Source: Rhodococcus antarcticus (GTDB lineage: Bacteria > Actinomycetota > Actinomycetes > Mycobacteriales > Mycobacteriaceae). Taken from it: a stretch of DNA of 64,000 nucleotides. A program made the position numbers and the translations under genes. Numbering within the stretch: position 1 is the stretch's first letter; the number at the start of each line of letters is the position of its first letter. Location: assembly GCF_026153295.1 (NCBI RefSeq), contig NZ_CP110615.1:2604001-2668000 (forward strand), in the 5' to 3' direction. The notes under the pieces are model-generated. The model searched no databases. It had not been told where the DNA came from and was given only the letters and a program-made list of their open reading frames with translations. Shown here one piece after another: positions 1 to 10,398 of this stretch.

Positions 1-46
1 GGGCCGTCGCGTCGCTCCTGTCGGGGTTGTGAGGCAGGCTGGGGCC

Positions 47-658
47 ATGCCTCGCCTGCCTCTCGTCGTCCGGGTCGCCGCCGGTCTCGCCGCCACCGCG
101 GTGGACGAGGTGCGCAGCCTGCCCTCCACCGTGGTCTCGCTGCCCGTCACCGCCGTCAGCCAGGTGCTGCAGAGCTACATGCGCACCCAGCAGCAGGTCA
201 CGGCGCTGGCCATCCGCGGCGACGAGCTCCTCAGCTTCCTCACCCCGGGCCAGGAGCAGCCGGAGTGGGCGACCTTCGACGAGGACGACCACCCGCCGGT
301 GGCCACCCCGCCCGCGGGCCGCCCGAGCAGCGCGGGTCGCTTCGCGCTGTACTCCCAGGTCCCCGAGGACGTGGAGACCTCCGCCACAGCCAACCGCAGG
401 ACCGCGACGAGGGGGGTGGGCCCGGCGGGCAGAGCCACCCCGAACACCGCCCGGCGCAAGGCCGAGAAGGCCGCCGAGGTGCCGCGCGCCCCGCTGCCGG
501 GCTACGACGCGATGACCCTGGCCCAGCTCCGCGCCCGCCTGCGCACGCTCTCGCTCACCGAGCTGGAGGACCTGCTGCTGCACGAGCGGGCCGCCCAGGC
601 CCGGGCCCCGTTCCTCACGATGCTGTCCAACCGGATCGCCACGGTCCGCTCGCAGTGA
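47..658 (+). CDS. Conserved actinobacterial protein encoded upstream of xseA (Rv1109c-like, lipid-droplet-associated family)
   Basis: A soluble-looking protein of about 203 residues. The N-terminus ([18 protein letters not shown]) and the C-terminal helical region ([19 protein letters not shown]) resemble the small family that sits before xseA in mycobacteria and rhodococci. Databases label that family lipid-droplet-associated; I recall this from memory, and it is not shown by the sequence. The middle, about residues 75-150, is proline- and alanine-rich and probably disordered. ATG at 47 is chosen because family members begin this way; an in-frame GTG at 29 would add six residues. It ends 13 nt before xseA, so it is probably cotranscribed. 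No catalytic motif is visible. Confidence 0.75.
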   Translation: MPRLPLVVRVAAGLAATAVDEVRSLPSTVVSLPVTAVSQVLQSYMRTQQQVTALAIRGDELLSFLTPGQEQPEWATFDEDDHPPVATPPAGRPSSAGRFALYSQVPEDVETSATANRRTATRGVGPAGRATPNTARRKAEKAAEVPRAPLPGYDAMTLAQLRARLRTLSLTELEDLLLHERAAQARAPFLTMLSNRIATVRSQ

Positions 659-671
659 GCGCACCCACCCG

Positions 672-1943
672 GTGACCACCCCCAGCACCGCGGAGCAGCC
701 GTGGCCCGTGCGCACCGTCTCGCTCAAGGTGCAGCAGTGGATCTCCCGGCTGGGTGACGTCTGGGTGGAGGGTCAGCTCACCCAGGTCAACGCCCGCCCC
801 GGCACGGCCACCGCGTTCCTCGTGCTGCGGGACCCGGCCGCCGACATCTCGCTCACCCTCACCTGCTCCCCGCGCCTGCTGACCGGCAGCCCGGTCCCGC
901 TGACCGAGGGCAGCCGCGTCGTGGTGCACGGCAGCCCCACGTTCTTCGCCGGTCGGGGCACCTTCTCGCTCAAGGTGGACGCGATCCGCCCCGTCGGGAT
1001 CGGCGAGCTCCTCGCCCGCCTCGAGCGCCTGCGCCAGCTGCTGGACGCCGAGGGCCTGTTCGACCCGCGAATGAAGCGGCCGCTGCCCTTCCTGCCCCGC
1101 ACCGTGGGGCTCGTCACCGGCCGGGCCTCGGCGGCCGAGCGCGACGTGCTCAGCGTGGCAGCCCAGCGCTGGCCCGCCGTCCGCTTCGCAGTCCGCAACA
1201 CCGCCGTGCAGGGGCCCACCGCCGTGCCGCAGATCCTCACCGCCCTGGCCGAGCTGGACGCCGACCCGCACGTCGACGTCATCGTCATCGCCCGTGGTGG
1301 CGGCAGCGTGGAGGACCTGCTGCCCTTCTCCGACGAGACGCTGTGCCGCGCGGTGGCCCGCTGCACCACCCCGGTGGTCAGCGCCATCGGCCACGAGCCG
1401 GACAACCCGCTGCTCGACCACGTCGCCGACGTCCGCGCCGCCACCCCCACCGACGCCGCCAAGCGGGTGGTGCCCGACGCCGTGGCGGAGACGGCCGGCG
1501 TCCGCGAGCTCCGGGCCCGCAGCCGGGCGGCCCTGGTGGCCTGGGTGCACCGCGAGGAGCGGGGGCTGGCCCAGCTGCGCAGCCGCCCCGTGCTCGCGGA
1601 CCCGCTGCGCGCCCTCGACGCCCGTGCCGATGAGGTCCAGCGGCTGCGGACCACCGCGCGGCGCGACGTCCGGCGCCACCTCGACACCGCCGACACCGCG
1701 ACCGCGCACCTGCGGGCCCGGCTGAGGACGCTCGGACCGGCCGCCACCCTGGCCCGGGGCTACGCGGTGGTGCAGCGGGTGGACGGCACCGGCGCGCACG
1801 TGCTGCGCTCCACGGCCGACGCCCCACCCGGCACCACGCTCCGCGTCCGGGTCGCCGACGGCGCGGTCCACGCGACCACCACGCTGACCACCGACCCACC
1901 GCCGACCCCCGCGGACGGCGCCCAGCAGCAGGAGGACCGATGA
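672..1943 (+). CDS. xseA: Exodeoxyribonuclease VII large subunit
   Basis: Catalytic subunit of exonuclease VII, which degrades single-stranded DNA from both ends to short acid-soluble oligonucleotides. The 423 residues show an N-terminal OB-fold for ssDNA binding (about 15-115), then the XseA catalytic core with family motifs [28 protein letters not shown] and AIGHEPD. A long helical region follows and then a C-terminal segment ([10 protein letters not shown]). The GTG start lies 13 nt after the previous gene. The last 4 nt overlap xseB, so the two subunits are translationally coupled, as expected for one complex. Confidence 0.96.
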   Translation: MTTPSTAEQPWPVRTVSLKVQQWISRLGDVWVEGQLTQVNARPGTATAFLVLRDPAADISLTLTCSPRLLTGSPVPLTEGSRVVVHGSPTFFAGRGTFSLKVDAIRPVGIGELLARLERLRQLLDAEGLFDPRMKRPLPFLPRTVGLVTGRASAAERDVLSVAAQRWPAVRFAVRNTAVQGPTAVPQILTALAELDADPHVDVIVIARGGGSVEDLLPFSDETLCRAVARCTTPVVSAIGHEPDNPLLDHVADVRAATPTDAAKRVVPDAVAETAGVRELRARSRAALVAWVHREERGLAQLRSRPVLADPLRALDARADEVQRLRTTARRDVRRHLDTADTATAHLRARLRTLGPAATLARGYAVVQRVDGTGAHVLRSTADAPPGTTLRVRVADGAVHATTTLTTDPPPTPADGAQQQEDR

Positions 1944-2158
1944 CCGAGACCGCGGTGGCCGAGCTGGGCTACGAGCAGTGCCGCGACGAGCTCGTGGAGG
2001 TGGTGCGGGCGCTCGAGCAGGGCGGGCTCGACCTCGACGCCTCGCTCGCGCTGTGGGAGCGCGGAGAGGCCCTGGCCGCCCGGTGCGAGCAGCACCTGGC
2101 GGGGGCGAGGACACGGGTGGAGACGGCCCTGGCCGAGGCGGACGGCGCCGTCGGCTGA
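1940..2158 (+). CDS. xseB: Exodeoxyribonuclease VII small subunit
   Basis: Small helical subunit that binds the long coiled arm of XseA and is needed for exonuclease VII activity. The protein is 72 residues, the usual size, with the family signature [37 protein letters not shown]. Its ATG overlaps the xseA stop (ATGA), a classic coupling arrangement. It ends 4 bp from the convergent DUF4245 gene, leaving no room for a separate terminator between the two. Confidence 0.95.
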   Translation: MTETAVAELGYEQCRDELVEVVRALEQGGLDLDASLALWERGEALAARCEQHLAGARTRVETALAEADGAVG

Positions 2159-2162
2159 GGGC

Positions 2163-2738
2163 CTACCCCACCAGCGGCGGCTGGGCGAGCACCGCCGTGG
2201 CCAGCTGCGCGAACTCCGCGTCGGACCCGCTGCCGGTGATGAGCAGCCGAACGGGGCCCAGGTCGCTCACCCACGCCGACTCCGAGCCCTTCTTCGCGTA
2301 GACGTCCCAGGTGGCGCCCCCCACCACCATGGACCCGGACGCGCTGCTCCCGTCGAGGGTGTCGACCTCCTCCGGAACGAGCTGCTGCACCGTCGCGCTG
2401 CTCTGCGCCAGCTTCAGGTAGCTGCCACCCGAGGTGATGTACCCCACGCGCACCACCGTCCCTCCGGCCGTGCCGCCGATCTTCGCGTTCGAGCTGGAGT
2501 TGGCCACCCACCCGTCCGGCATCGCGGGCTCCCGGATCGGGTAGGACTCCGCGGCGGCGTCGTCGATGTAGATCTGGGCCGAGTCCACCGTGGGCGGAGG
2601 CGCTGCGGTGGGGCCGCCGGGGCTGAACGAGCACCCTCGGGCGAGGCCCGCGAGGGCCAGGCTGATGAGCACCAGCGGCACGATCGAGAGGATCAGGTCG
2701 TGCGAGTTCTGCAGGTGGCGGGGCTTGTCGGCGGGCAC
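2163..2738 (-). CDS. DUF4245 membrane-anchored protein
   Basis: A 191-residue protein with one N-terminal membrane segment (about residues 14-33, LILSIVPLVLISLALAGLA), then a short proline-rich linker and an extracytoplasmic domain matching the DUF4245 family (mycobacterial Rv1100). Typical features are the SYPIREPAMPDGWVANS start of the domain and a WVSDLGPVRLLITG strand near the end. Function is unknown. The GTG start is chosen because it places the membrane helix at the N-terminus and has GGGAGGA about 6 nt upstream. It sits between xseB and glpX, as in mycobacteria, but transcribed against both. Confidence 0.85.
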   Translation of the reverse strand: MPADKPRHLQNSHDLILSIVPLVLISLALAGLARGCSFSPGGPTAAPPPTVDSAQIYIDDAAAESYPIREPAMPDGWVANSSSNAKIGGTAGGTVVRVGYITSGGSYLKLAQSSATVQQLVPEEVDTLDGSSASGSMVVGGATWDVYAKKGSESAWVSDLGPVRLLITGSGSDAEFAQLATAVLAQPPLVG

Positions 2739-2867
2739 GACCCCATCCTCCCACCGTCCTGACGTGCCCCGCAGGGCTGCGCCGCCCCGGTCCCCGGGGC
2801 CGTCGTCTGCCAGGATCACCCTGGAGCAGCACGTCCACCCGCTCCTCCCCACCACCAGGAGGCCCCG

Positions 2868-3890
2868 ATGTCGGCGACCATCACCCCGAGACGCCGCGAG
2901 GCGCCCGACCGCAACCTCGCCATGGAGCTGGTCCGGGTGACCGAGGCCGGGGCCATGGCCGCCGGGCAGTGGGTGGGCCGCGGTGACAAGAACGGTGGTG
3001 ACGGCGCGGCCGTGGACGCCATGCGCAAGCTGGTCAGCTCGGTCTCGATGCGGGGTGTGGTGGTGATCGGCGAGGGCGAGAAGGACGAGGCGCCCATGCT
3101 CTACAACGGCGAGGAGGTCGGTGACGGCACCGGACCGGACTGCGACGTGGCCGTGGACCCCGTCGACGGCACCACGCTGATGGCCAAGGGCATGCCCAAC
3201 GCGATCGCCGTGCTGGCCGTGGCCGAGCGGGGGGCGATGTTCGACCCGTCGGCGGTGTTCTACATGGAGAAGATCGCGGTCGGGCCGGAGGCGGCGGACG
3301 TCATCGACCTCACCGCGCCGGTCGGGGAGAACCTGCGCCGCGTCGCGAAGGCCAAGGGTGGGCACGTCTCCGAGGTCACCGTGTGCGTGCTGGACCGGCC
3401 CCGCCACGACGGGCTGATCCGGGAGATCCGCGAGGCCGGCGCCCGCATCCAGACCATCTCCGACGGCGACGTGGCCGGGGCGATCGCGGCCGCGCGCCCC
3501 GACTCCGGCGTGGACATCCTGCTCGGCACCGGCGGCACCCCCGAGGGCATCATCGCCGCGGCCGCCATGCGCTGCATGGGCGGTGCCATCCAGGGTCGCC
3601 TGGCCCCCAAGGACGACGCCGAGCGGCGCAAGGCCCTGGACGCGGGGCACGACCTGGACCGGGTGCTCACCACGGACGACCTGGTGGGCGGGGACAACGT
3701 GTTCTTCTGCGCCACGGGGATCACCGACGGCGACCTGCTGCGCGGGGTCCGCTACCGCGGCGGCGGCTGCACCACGCAGTCCCTGGTGATGCGCAGCAAG
3801 TCTGGCACCGTGCGGATGATCGACGCCTCGCACCGGATGGAGAAGCTCCGCGAGTACTCCACGATCGACTTCGAGGGCGGCGACGACTGA
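2868..3890 (+). CDS. glpX: Class II fructose-1,6-bisphosphatase
   Basis: Hydrolyses fructose 1,6-bisphosphate to fructose 6-phosphate, the committed step of gluconeogenesis in actinobacteria, which generally lack the class I enzyme. The 340 residues carry the GlpX metal/phosphate motifs [18 protein letters not shown] (about 66-83) and DPVDGTTL (about 97-104), and the glycine-rich [19 protein letters not shown]. The ATG start has AGGAGG 7 nt upstream. Its neighbours fumC and DUF4245 match the mycobacterial order. It lacks the sugar-phosphatase motifs of class I FBPases. Confidence 0.96.
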   Translation: MSATITPRRREAPDRNLAMELVRVTEAGAMAAGQWVGRGDKNGGDGAAVDAMRKLVSSVSMRGVVVIGEGEKDEAPMLYNGEEVGDGTGPDCDVAVDPVDGTTLMAKGMPNAIAVLAVAERGAMFDPSAVFYMEKIAVGPEAADVIDLTAPVGENLRRVAKAKGGHVSEVTVCVLDRPRHDGLIREIREAGARIQTISDGDVAGAIAAARPDSGVDILLGTGGTPEGIIAAAAMRCMGGAIQGRLAPKDDAERRKALDAGHDLDRVLTTDDLVGGDNVFFCATGITDGDLLRGVRYRGGGCTTQSLVMRSKSGTVRMIDASHRMEKLREYSTIDFEGGDD

Positions 3891-3938
3891 CGCCGGGGGC
3901 CGCCCTGCGCCGCTGCCCGCGCGCCGCCGCGGGGGGGC

Positions 3939-5852
3939 TCAGCCCGGGTCGGCGGGAACCAGGTCCCCCGCCTGGGCGGCGTGCAGCTGTGCGTACCACC
4001 CGCCCACGGCCAGCAGCTCGTCGTGGGTGCCCCGCTCCACCACCCGCCCGGCGTCCACCACCACGATGACGTCGGCCGAGCGGATGGTCGAGAGCCGGTG
4101 GGCGATCGCGATCGTCGTGCGCCCGGCCATCAGCGGTTCCAGCGCGGCCTGCACCAGCCGCTCGCTGACGGTGTCCAGCGCGCTGGTCGCCTCGTCCAGC
4201 ACCAGCACCCGCGGGTCCTTCAGCAGCACCCGGGCGATGGCGATGCGCTGCTTCTCCCCACCGGAGAGCCGGTAGCCGCGCTCCCCCACCACCGTGTCGT
4301 AGCCGTGCTCGAGCTCGGTGATCCGCTCGTGCACGTTGGCCGCCCGCGTCGCGGCCTCCAGCTCGGCGTCGGTGGCGCCCGGGCGGGCGTAGAGCAGGTT
4401 GTCCCGCACGGAGGCGTGCAGCAGGTACGTCTCCTGGGTGACCATCCCGATCGCGCCCGACAGCGTCGCCAGCGGCACGTCGCGGACGTCGACCCCGTCC
4501 AGGCGGACCGTCCCCGAGCCCACGTCGTACAGCCGCGGCACCAGGTAGCTGATGGTGGTCTTGCCCGCGCCGCTCGCGCCCACCACGGCGACGAGCTGTC
4601 CGGGTCGCACGTGCAGGTCCAGCCCGCGCAGCGCCCACCGCCGCGGCCGGGTCGCCCCGGGTGCGGGCTCCTCCTCGTAGCTGAACCACACGTCCTGCAG
4701 CTCGACCTCGCCCCGGACGTCCGCGACCTCCAGCGCCACCGGCTCCGCGGCCTCCACCACGTCGGCCCGCAGGTCCAGGTAGCCGAACACCCGCGCGAAC
4801 AGGGCGACGCTGGAGGAGAGGTCCGTCGAGGTCTGCAGCAGCTGGCTGATCGGGCCGAACAGCCGCGCCTGCAACGTGGTGAACGCCACCACGGTGCCGG
4901 CGGTGAGCCCGGAGCCGCCGAGGAACGACACCCGCCCGGAGAGCTGCAGGCCGGCCACCAGGTACACCAGCACCGGCGTGACGGCGAAGAACGTGTTCAC
5001 CACCGCGAAGAACGCCCGACCGACGATCTGCTGGCGCACCTGCAGCCCGGCCAGGCGCTCGTTCTGGGTGTCGTAGCGCTGCGCGTCACGGTCCTCGCGG
5101 CCGAAGGTCTTGCTCAGCAGCACCCCGGACACCGAGAGCGACTCCTGGGTGATGGCGCTCATCTCCGCCAGGGCCGCCTGGGTCTGCGCGGTGAGCGCGC
5201 GCCGCACGCGGCCCACCCGGCCGGTCAGCCACACGAACAGCGGCAGCAGGGCCAGGCTCAGCACCGTCAGCGGCCAGGAGAGCACGAGCATCGCGACCAG
5301 GGTGGACACGAGCACCACCAGGTTGCCCAGCACCGAGCTGGCCGTCGTCGTGATGACCGACTGGAGCCCGCCCACGTCGTTCTGCAGGCGGCTCTGGATC
5401 TCCCCGGTGCGGGTGGCGGTGAAGAAGCGCAGCGACAGCGTCTGCAGGTGGCCGAACAGCCGCGCCCGCAGGTCCCGCATCACCTGCTGGCCGACCTTGT
5501 TCGTCAGGTAGCTCTGGCCCACCCCCAGCACCGAGCTCACCAGCGGCACCACGACCATCACCCCGCACAGCCACGCCAGCAGGCCCAGCCGCGGCCCGCC
5601 GGCCACGAACAGCGCGCGGTCGAAGACGGCCTTCACCAGCAGCGGGTTCACCACGCCGAGGCCCGAGGTCACCGCGATCAGCCCGCCGAGCCCGGCCACG
5701 GCGCGGCGGTAGGGGTGGAACAGCACGGCCACCCGGCGCAGCAGCCCGCGGTCAGCCGTTGCCTCGCGGTAGGCCGCTGCCGCCTCGCCGAACGACGCCC
5801 CGCGACCGCCCTTGAGCGTGGCCGGCCGGGTGGGGCGTGCAGGGGTGCTCAC
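3939..5852 (-). CDS. ABC exporter half-transporter (fused permease and ATPase)
   Basis: A 637-residue protein with an N-terminal six-helix type I exporter domain (about 45-340) and a C-terminal nucleotide-binding domain. The NBD is complete: Walker A GASGAGKT (about 420), signature LSGGEKQR (about 527), Walker B VLVLDEATSALD and H-loop AHRLST. Half-transporters of this architecture dimerise to export lipids or hydrophobic drugs; the substrate cannot be read from the sequence. The GTG start is placed after the oxidoreductase stop, with AGGA upstream. It lies 10 nt downstream of the ferredoxin-NADP reductase gene and probably shares its mRNA. Confidence 0.9.
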   Translation of the reverse strand: MSTPARPTRPATLKGGRGASFGEAAAAYREATADRGLLRRVAVLFHPYRRAVAGLGGLIAVTSGLGVVNPLLVKAVFDRALFVAGGPRLGLLAWLCGVMVVVPLVSSVLGVGQSYLTNKVGQQVMRDLRARLFGHLQTLSLRFFTATRTGEIQSRLQNDVGGLQSVITTTASSVLGNLVVLVSTLVAMLVLSWPLTVLSLALLPLFVWLTGRVGRVRRALTAQTQAALAEMSAITQESLSVSGVLLSKTFGREDRDAQRYDTQNERLAGLQVRQQIVGRAFFAVVNTFFAVTPVLVYLVAGLQLSGRVSFLGGSGLTAGTVVAFTTLQARLFGPISQLLQTSTDLSSSVALFARVFGYLDLRADVVEAAEPVALEVADVRGEVELQDVWFSYEEEPAPGATRPRRWALRGLDLHVRPGQLVAVVGASGAGKTTISYLVPRLYDVGSGTVRLDGVDVRDVPLATLSGAIGMVTQETYLLHASVRDNLLYARPGATDAELEAATRAANVHERITELEHGYDTVVGERGYRLSGGEKQRIAIARVLLKDPRVLVLDEATSALDTVSERLVQAALEPLMAGRTTIAIAHRLSTIRSADVIVVVDAGRVVERGTHDELLAVGGWYAQLHAAQAGDLVPADPG

Positions 5853-5862
5853 CGCGCCCGTC

Positions 5863-6837
5863 CTACTCCGCCGACGAGTGCCCCGGGAACAGGTGTGCGT
5901 CCGGGTCGAGCGCCACGGCGATGTTGTTGACCGCGGTGGCGGCCTCACCGAAGCCCGTGGCGATGAGGTTCACCTTGCCCGGGTAGGTGCAGATGTCGCC
6001 CGCCGCGTAGACCCGGTCGCGGGCCGTGCGCATCGTGGAGTCGACGGTGATCTGGCGGTGGTCGATGTCCAGGCCCCACTCGGTGATCGGACCGAGGTCC
6101 GCGGTGAACCCCAGCGCAGCGACCACGGCCTGCGCCGGCAGCGTCCGCGTGGCCCCGTCCACCAGCACGTCGAGCCCGACGAGGTGGCCGTCGGTGTCGG
6201 AGATGAAGTCGGCCACCTGGGCGTCGGTGACGAGCTCCACGCCGAGGGCCTTCACCGCGTCCACCGTGCCCGCGTGCGCACGGAACTTGGCCCGGCGGTG
6301 CACGAGGGTGACGCTGCGCGCGACCGGGTGCAGGGCCAGCGCCCAGTCGAAGGCGGAGTCGCCGCCGCCGACCACGACCACGTCCTGGTCGGCGTGGACG
6401 TCCATGCTGGGGATGAAGTGCACCAGGCCCCGCCCGGCCCAGCCCGCCCCCGTCGGCAGCGGTCGGGGCGTGAACGTGCCCAGTCCACCGGTGACGAGCA
6501 CCGCACGCGTCACCACCGTGCCGCCGTCGGCCAGGCCCACCTCGAAGCCGTCGTCGGTGTCCGTGAGGGTCGCGGCCTGCTCGCCGAGCAGGTAGGTGGG
6601 CTCGTACCGGGCGGCCTGGGCGACGAGGCCGGTGACGAGCTCGCGCCCCCGGACGGCGGGGAACCCGGCCACGTCGTAGATCAGCTTCTCGGGGTACATG
6701 GCGGTCACCTGGCCCCCGGCCTCGGGCAGCGTGTCCACCACGGCCGTCGAGAGCCCGCGGAAGCCCGCGTAGAAGCTCGCGTAGAGGCCGGTGGGGCCCG
6801 CGCCCACCACCAGCAGGTCGCACGTCGTCCGGCTCAA
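5863..6837 (-). CDS. Ferredoxin/flavodoxin-NADP+ reductase, thioredoxin-reductase-like type
   Basis: FAD- and NADP-dependent oxidoreductase of 324 residues. Visible motifs are the FAD-binding GAGPTGLYASFYAG at the N-terminus, the NADP-binding VVVVGGGDSAFDWAL near the middle, and a C-terminal YAAGDIC..KVNLIATGFGEAATAVNNI. There is no CxxC redox pair, which separates it from thioredoxin reductase and fits the YumC-type ferredoxin-NADP reductases. A TTG start is chosen because GAGGAG lies 6 nt upstream and the reading begins right before the FAD motif; an upstream ATG at 6921 would collide with the fumC promoter region. Divergent from fumC. Confidence 0.85.
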   Translation of the reverse strand: MSRTTCDLLVVGAGPTGLYASFYAGFRGLSTAVVDTLPEAGGQVTAMYPEKLIYDVAGFPAVRGRELVTGLVAQAARYEPTYLLGEQAATLTDTDDGFEVGLADGGTVVTRAVLVTGGLGTFTPRPLPTGAGWAGRGLVHFIPSMDVHADQDVVVVGGGDSAFDWALALHPVARSVTLVHRRAKFRAHAGTVDAVKALGVELVTDAQVADFISDTDGHLVGLDVLVDGATRTLPAQAVVAALGFTADLGPITEWGLDIDHRQITVDSTMRTARDRVYAAGDICTYPGKVNLIATGFGEAATAVNNIAVALDPDAHLFPGHSSAE

Positions 6838-6932
6838 ACCAGGCTCCTCGCTGCACGACGGTGTGGGGACCACAGTAGGCACCCCGGGGGGCACGTGCAG
6901 CAGGTGCACCCTCGGTGGCAAGGTCTGCGGGC

Positions 6933-8348
6933 ATGACGGTGGACCCCAAGGACGTGGCAGCTGACGAGTTCCGGATCGAGCACGACACGATGGGCGAGGT
7001 GCGGGTGCCCGCAGCCGCGCTCTGGCGGGCGCAGACCCAGCGCGCGGTGGAGAACTTCCCCATCAGCGGTCGAGGGCTGGACCGGGCGCAGATCCGGGCG
7101 CTGGGCCTGCTCAAGGCGGCGTGCGCGCGGGTGAACGCCCAGCTCGGGGTGATCACCGACGAGCAGGCGGCCGCGATCGCCGCGGCGGCGGACTCCATCG
7201 CGGCCGGCGAGCACGACGACCAGTTCCCCATCGACGTCTTCCAGACCGGCTCCGGCACCAGCTCGAACATGAACGCCAACGAGGTCATCGCGACGCTGGC
7301 CGGTCGCGCCGGGGTGGACGTGCACCCCAACGACCACGTCAACGCCTCGCAGAGCTCCAACGACACCTTCCCCACGGCCACCCACCTCGCCGCCACCGAG
7401 GCCGCCGCCACCGAGCTCGTGCCCGCCCTGGAGCACCTGCACGCCTCGCTGGCCGCCAAGGCGCGCGAGTGGGCCACGGTCGTGAAGTCCGGTCGCACCC
7501 ATCTCATGGACGCGGTGCCGGTGACCCTGGGCCAGGAGTTCGGTGGCTACGCCCGCCAGGTCGAGGCCGGGGTCGAGCGGGTCCAGGCCACGCTGCCGCG
7601 CCTGGGCGAGCTCGCCATCGGCGGCACCGCCGTGGGCACGGGCCTCAACGCGCCCGAGGGCTTCGGCAGCGCCGTGGTGCAGGCCCTGCGCGAGGCCACC
7701 GGGCTCAGCGTCCTCCGCGAGGCCGTGGACCACATGGAGGCCCAGGCCAGCCGCGACGCCCTGGTCGAGGCGTCCGGCGCCCTGCGCACCATCGCCGTCT
7801 CGCTGACCAAGATCTGCAACGACCTGCGGTGGATGGGATCGGGACCGCGCACGGGCCTCGGCGAGCTCCGCCTGCCCGACCTGCAGCCCGGTTCCTCGAT
7901 CATGCCCGGCAAGGTCAACCCGGTGATCCCGGAGGCCACCCTGCAGGTGTGCTCGCAGGTGATCGGCAACGACGCCGCGATCGCGTGGGCGGGCGCGTCG
8001 GGCAGCTTCGAGCTCAACGTGCAGATCCCCGTCATGGCGCGCAACCTGCTGGAGTCGATCCGGCTGCTCGCCAACGCCTCCCGGCTGCTCGCGGACCGCT
8101 GCATCGACGGCACCGAGGCCGAGGTGGAGCACTGCCGCGAGCTCGCCGAGTCCTCGCCGTCCATCGTCACCCCGCTGAACTCGGCCATCGGCTACGAGGA
8201 GGCCGCCTCGGTGGCCAAGCAGGCCCTCAAGGAGCGCAAGACCATCCGCCAGGTGGTCGTGGAGCGCGGGCTGGTGCCGGACAAGCTCAGCGAGGCCGAG
8301 CTCGACCGCCGCCTCGACGTGCTCGCCATGGCGCACGTGCGGGAGTGA
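6933..8348 (+). CDS. fumC: Class II fumarate hydratase
   Basis: Interconverts fumarate and L-malate in the TCA cycle; the oxygen-stable, iron-free homotetrameric class. The 471 residues contain the superfamily signature [12 protein letters not shown] (about residue 320), the substrate-binding [13 protein letters not shown], and the [17 protein letters not shown] region. ATG at 6933 gives the usual N-terminus; GTG at 6915 is an alternative. The stop overlaps the GTG of the next small membrane-protein gene by 4 nt, so that gene is probably coupled to it. Confidence 0.95.
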   Translation: MTVDPKDVAADEFRIEHDTMGEVRVPAAALWRAQTQRAVENFPISGRGLDRAQIRALGLLKAACARVNAQLGVITDEQAAAIAAAADSIAAGEHDDQFPIDVFQTGSGTSSNMNANEVIATLAGRAGVDVHPNDHVNASQSSNDTFPTATHLAATEAAATELVPALEHLHASLAAKAREWATVVKSGRTHLMDAVPVTLGQEFGGYARQVEAGVERVQATLPRLGELAIGGTAVGTGLNAPEGFGSAVVQALREATGLSVLREAVDHMEAQASRDALVEASGALRTIAVSLTKICNDLRWMGSGPRTGLGELRLPDLQPGSSIMPGKVNPVIPEATLQVCSQVIGNDAAIAWAGASGSFELNVQIPVMARNLLESIRLLANASRLLADRCIDGTEAEVEHCRELAESSPSIVTPLNSAIGYEEAASVAKQALKERKTIRQVVVERGLVPDKLSEAELDRRLDVLAMAHVRE

Positions 8349-8752
8349 TCCAGGCGCTGGTGGCCGCGGCCGCCGGCTGGTGGTTGGCGGGGCTCGGGTG
8401 GACGGTGCAGGCCACCGCCTACCCGGGCTTCGCCGACGTCCCCGCCGACCGGTGGGCCGCCCACCACGCCGCGCACTCGCGCCGCATCGTGTGGGCGGTC
8501 GGGCCGGCGTGGGTGGTCCAGGGCGGAGCGACGGCGTGGTGGCTGCTCACCTCGTTCGGCGTGCTGAGCGTGGTGCACGCGGTGGCCGCGCTCGGCGGCG
8601 TGCTGCTGACGGTGGCGTGGGCGGTGCCCGTGCACTCCCGGCTCGGGGACGGGTTCACCGCGGACCTGGGCGCCGCGCTGCTGCGGGCGAACGCGTGGCG
8701 GTCGGTCGTGTTCACCGCAGCGGCGGTGCTGGCCTCCGCTGGTGCCGCCTGA
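8345..8752 (+). CDS. Small integral membrane protein coupled to fumC
   Basis: A 135-residue hydrophobic protein with about four predicted membrane segments (near residues 5-22, 47-70, 74-93 and 118-133). Histidine and aspartate residues lie in the first loop ([19 protein letters not shown]). The GTG start overlaps the fumC stop as GTGA, suggesting translational coupling. It resembles small actinobacterial proteins usually labelled hypothetical. I do not recognise a function and see no catalytic motif. Confidence 0.75.
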   Translation: MIQALVAAAAGWWLAGLGWTVQATAYPGFADVPADRWAAHHAAHSRRIVWAVGPAWVVQGGATAWWLLTSFGVLSVVHAVAALGGVLLTVAWAVPVHSRLGDGFTADLGAALLRANAWRSVVFTAAAVLASAGAA

Positions 8753-8787
8753 CCCACCCCGCTCCGCCGACCCCGGGTGCGCTGCGT

Positions 8788-8793
8788 CACAAT
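8788..8793 (+). promoter_or_regulatory. Predicted -10 hexamer, leaderless acyl-CoA ligase mRNA
   Basis: CACAAT lies 6 nt before the ATG at 8800. The spacing places transcription start at or next to the start codon, and there is no Shine-Dalgarno sequence between. Leaderless mRNAs of this form are common in actinobacteria. Inferred only from spacing and sequence. Confidence 0.45.
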
Positions 8794-8799
8794 CTGGAC

Positions 8800-10374
8800 A
8801 TGACGTCCCTCGCGCCCGACGCCCGCCTCATCAACGACCGCCTCGCGCACTGGGCTGCGACGACGCCCGACGGTGAGGCGCTGACCTACCTCGACCGCAC
8901 CTGGACGTGGGCGCAGTGGGACGAGCGGGTGCACCGGGCGGCCGGCGCCCTGCGTGGTGCCGGGATCGGGCGCGGCGACATCGTCGCCTTCCTCGACAAG
9001 AACCACCCCGCCTGCCTGGAGCTGACCTACGCCTGCGGGCTCATCGGGGCGGCCCTCGCGATCGTCAACTGGCGCTCGGCCGGCGACGAGGTCCAGTACG
9101 CGGTCAACGACTGCGGGGCCCGGATCCTCGTGGTGGGCACCGAGCTCGTGCCCGTCGTGGCGGCGGTCCGCGACCGGTTGGGCACCGTCGAGCGGGTTGT
9201 CGAGGTGACCCCGGGGGGCGGCGGGGACGACGAGTACGAGGCCTGGATCGCCGCGGCGCAGCCGGTCGGGCCGGACCCGGAGGTGACGCCCGAGGACGTC
9301 GTGCTGGTCATGTACTCCTCCGGCACCACCGGCCGACCCAAGGGCGTGATGCTCAGCCAGGCCAACATGGTCGCCCACACGGTGCACTCGCAGGACGGCT
9401 GGGAGATCGAGGCCGGGGACAAGATCATGGTCGCCATGCCGCTGTTCCACGTCGGCGGGTCGTCGTGGTTCCAGGTCGGACCGCACGACGGGGTCCCCTC
9501 GGTGCTGACCCGTGACCCGGACGGGGCGTCCCTGGCCGGGGCGATCCTGGCCGGGGCCAACCGCACCTTCCTCGTGCCGGCGGTGCTCGCCCAGGTGCTG
9601 CAGTCCGGGGCGGACGCGATCGGCGTGTTCGGGCGGCTGAAGACCTACTGCTACGGCGCCGCGCCCATGCCGGCCCCGCTGCTGCGCGCGGCGATGCAGG
9701 CGTGGCCCGACACGGAGTTCCTGCAGGTCTACGGGCTCACCGAGGTCGGCGGGGTCGCGACCCACCTGCTGCCGGCGGACCACCACGACCCCGAGCACCC
9801 CGAGCGCGTGCTGTCGGCCGGCCAGCCGCTGCCGCACGTGGAGCTGCGGATCGTGGACCCCGCCACGCTCACCGACGTCAGCGACGACGAGCACGGCGAG
9901 ATCTGGATGCGCACCCCGCAGCTGATGAAGGGCTACCTGGGCAAGCCCGAGGCGACCGCGCAGGCGATCACCACCGACGGCTGGTTCCGCACCGGCGACG
10001 TGGGCCGCCTCGACGCCCACGGCTACCTCTACGTGGAGGACCGGCTCAAGGACATGATCATCTCGGGCGGGGAGAACATCTACTCCCCCGAGGTCGAGCG
10101 GGTGCTGGCCGAGCACCCCGCGGTGGCCGAGGTCGCGGTCATCGGCATCCCCGACGACACCTGGGGCGAGTCGGTCAAGGCCGTCGTCTCGCTCCAGCCC
10201 GGGAGCACCGCCACCGAGGCCGAGCTCATCGCCTGGTGCCGGGAGAGCCTGGCGAAGTTCAAGTGCCCGCGCACCATCGACATCGTCGAGGCGCTGCCCC
10301 GCAACCCGACCGGCAAGATCCTCAAGCGCGACCTGCGGGCTCCGCACTGGGCGGCCCGCGACCGCGCGGTCTGA
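8800..10374 (+). CDS. Acyl-CoA synthetase (FadD-like AMP-forming ligase)
   Basis: Activates a carboxylic acid, probably a fatty acid, to its CoA thioester through an acyl-AMP intermediate. The 524 residues follow the ANL superfamily layout: phosphate loop YSSGTTGRPKG (about 168-178), YGLTEVGG adenine-binding motif, GWFRTGDVGRLD, the hinge region VEDRLKDMIISGGENIYSPEVE, and the C-terminal catalytic lysine in NPTGKILKRDLR. Chain length and specificity cannot be read. It stands alone between a fumC-linked gene and phoH, both with different likely regulation. Confidence 0.9.
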   Translation: MTSLAPDARLINDRLAHWAATTPDGEALTYLDRTWTWAQWDERVHRAAGALRGAGIGRGDIVAFLDKNHPACLELTYACGLIGAALAIVNWRSAGDEVQYAVNDCGARILVVGTELVPVVAAVRDRLGTVERVVEVTPGGGGDDEYEAWIAAAQPVGPDPEVTPEDVVLVMYSSGTTGRPKGVMLSQANMVAHTVHSQDGWEIEAGDKIMVAMPLFHVGGSSWFQVGPHDGVPSVLTRDPDGASLAGAILAGANRTFLVPAVLAQVLQSGADAIGVFGRLKTYCYGAAPMPAPLLRAAMQAWPDTEFLQVYGLTEVGGVATHLLPADHHDPEHPERVLSAGQPLPHVELRIVDPATLTDVSDDEHGEIWMRTPQLMKGYLGKPEATAQAITTDGWFRTGDVGRLDAHGYLYVEDRLKDMIISGGENIYSPEVERVLAEHPAVAEVAVIGIPDDTWGESVKAVVSLQPGSTATEAELIAWCRESLAKFKCPRTIDIVEALPRNPTGKILKRDLRAPHWAARDRAV

Positions 10375-10398
10375 TCCCCTGCCGGCCGGGGCGGGGGC

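Noticed and set aside
3981-5930. Long plus-strand open frame rich in His, Gln and Arg
   Set aside because: Antisense shadow of the ABC exporter; no ribosome binding site and no recognisable domain.
5863-6837. Thioredoxin reductase
   Set aside because: No CxxC redox motif; fits ferredoxin-NADP reductase of the same fold.
6834-8336. Long minus-strand open frame of 500 codons
   Set aside because: Shadow of fumC, which has complete enzyme motifs on the plus strand.
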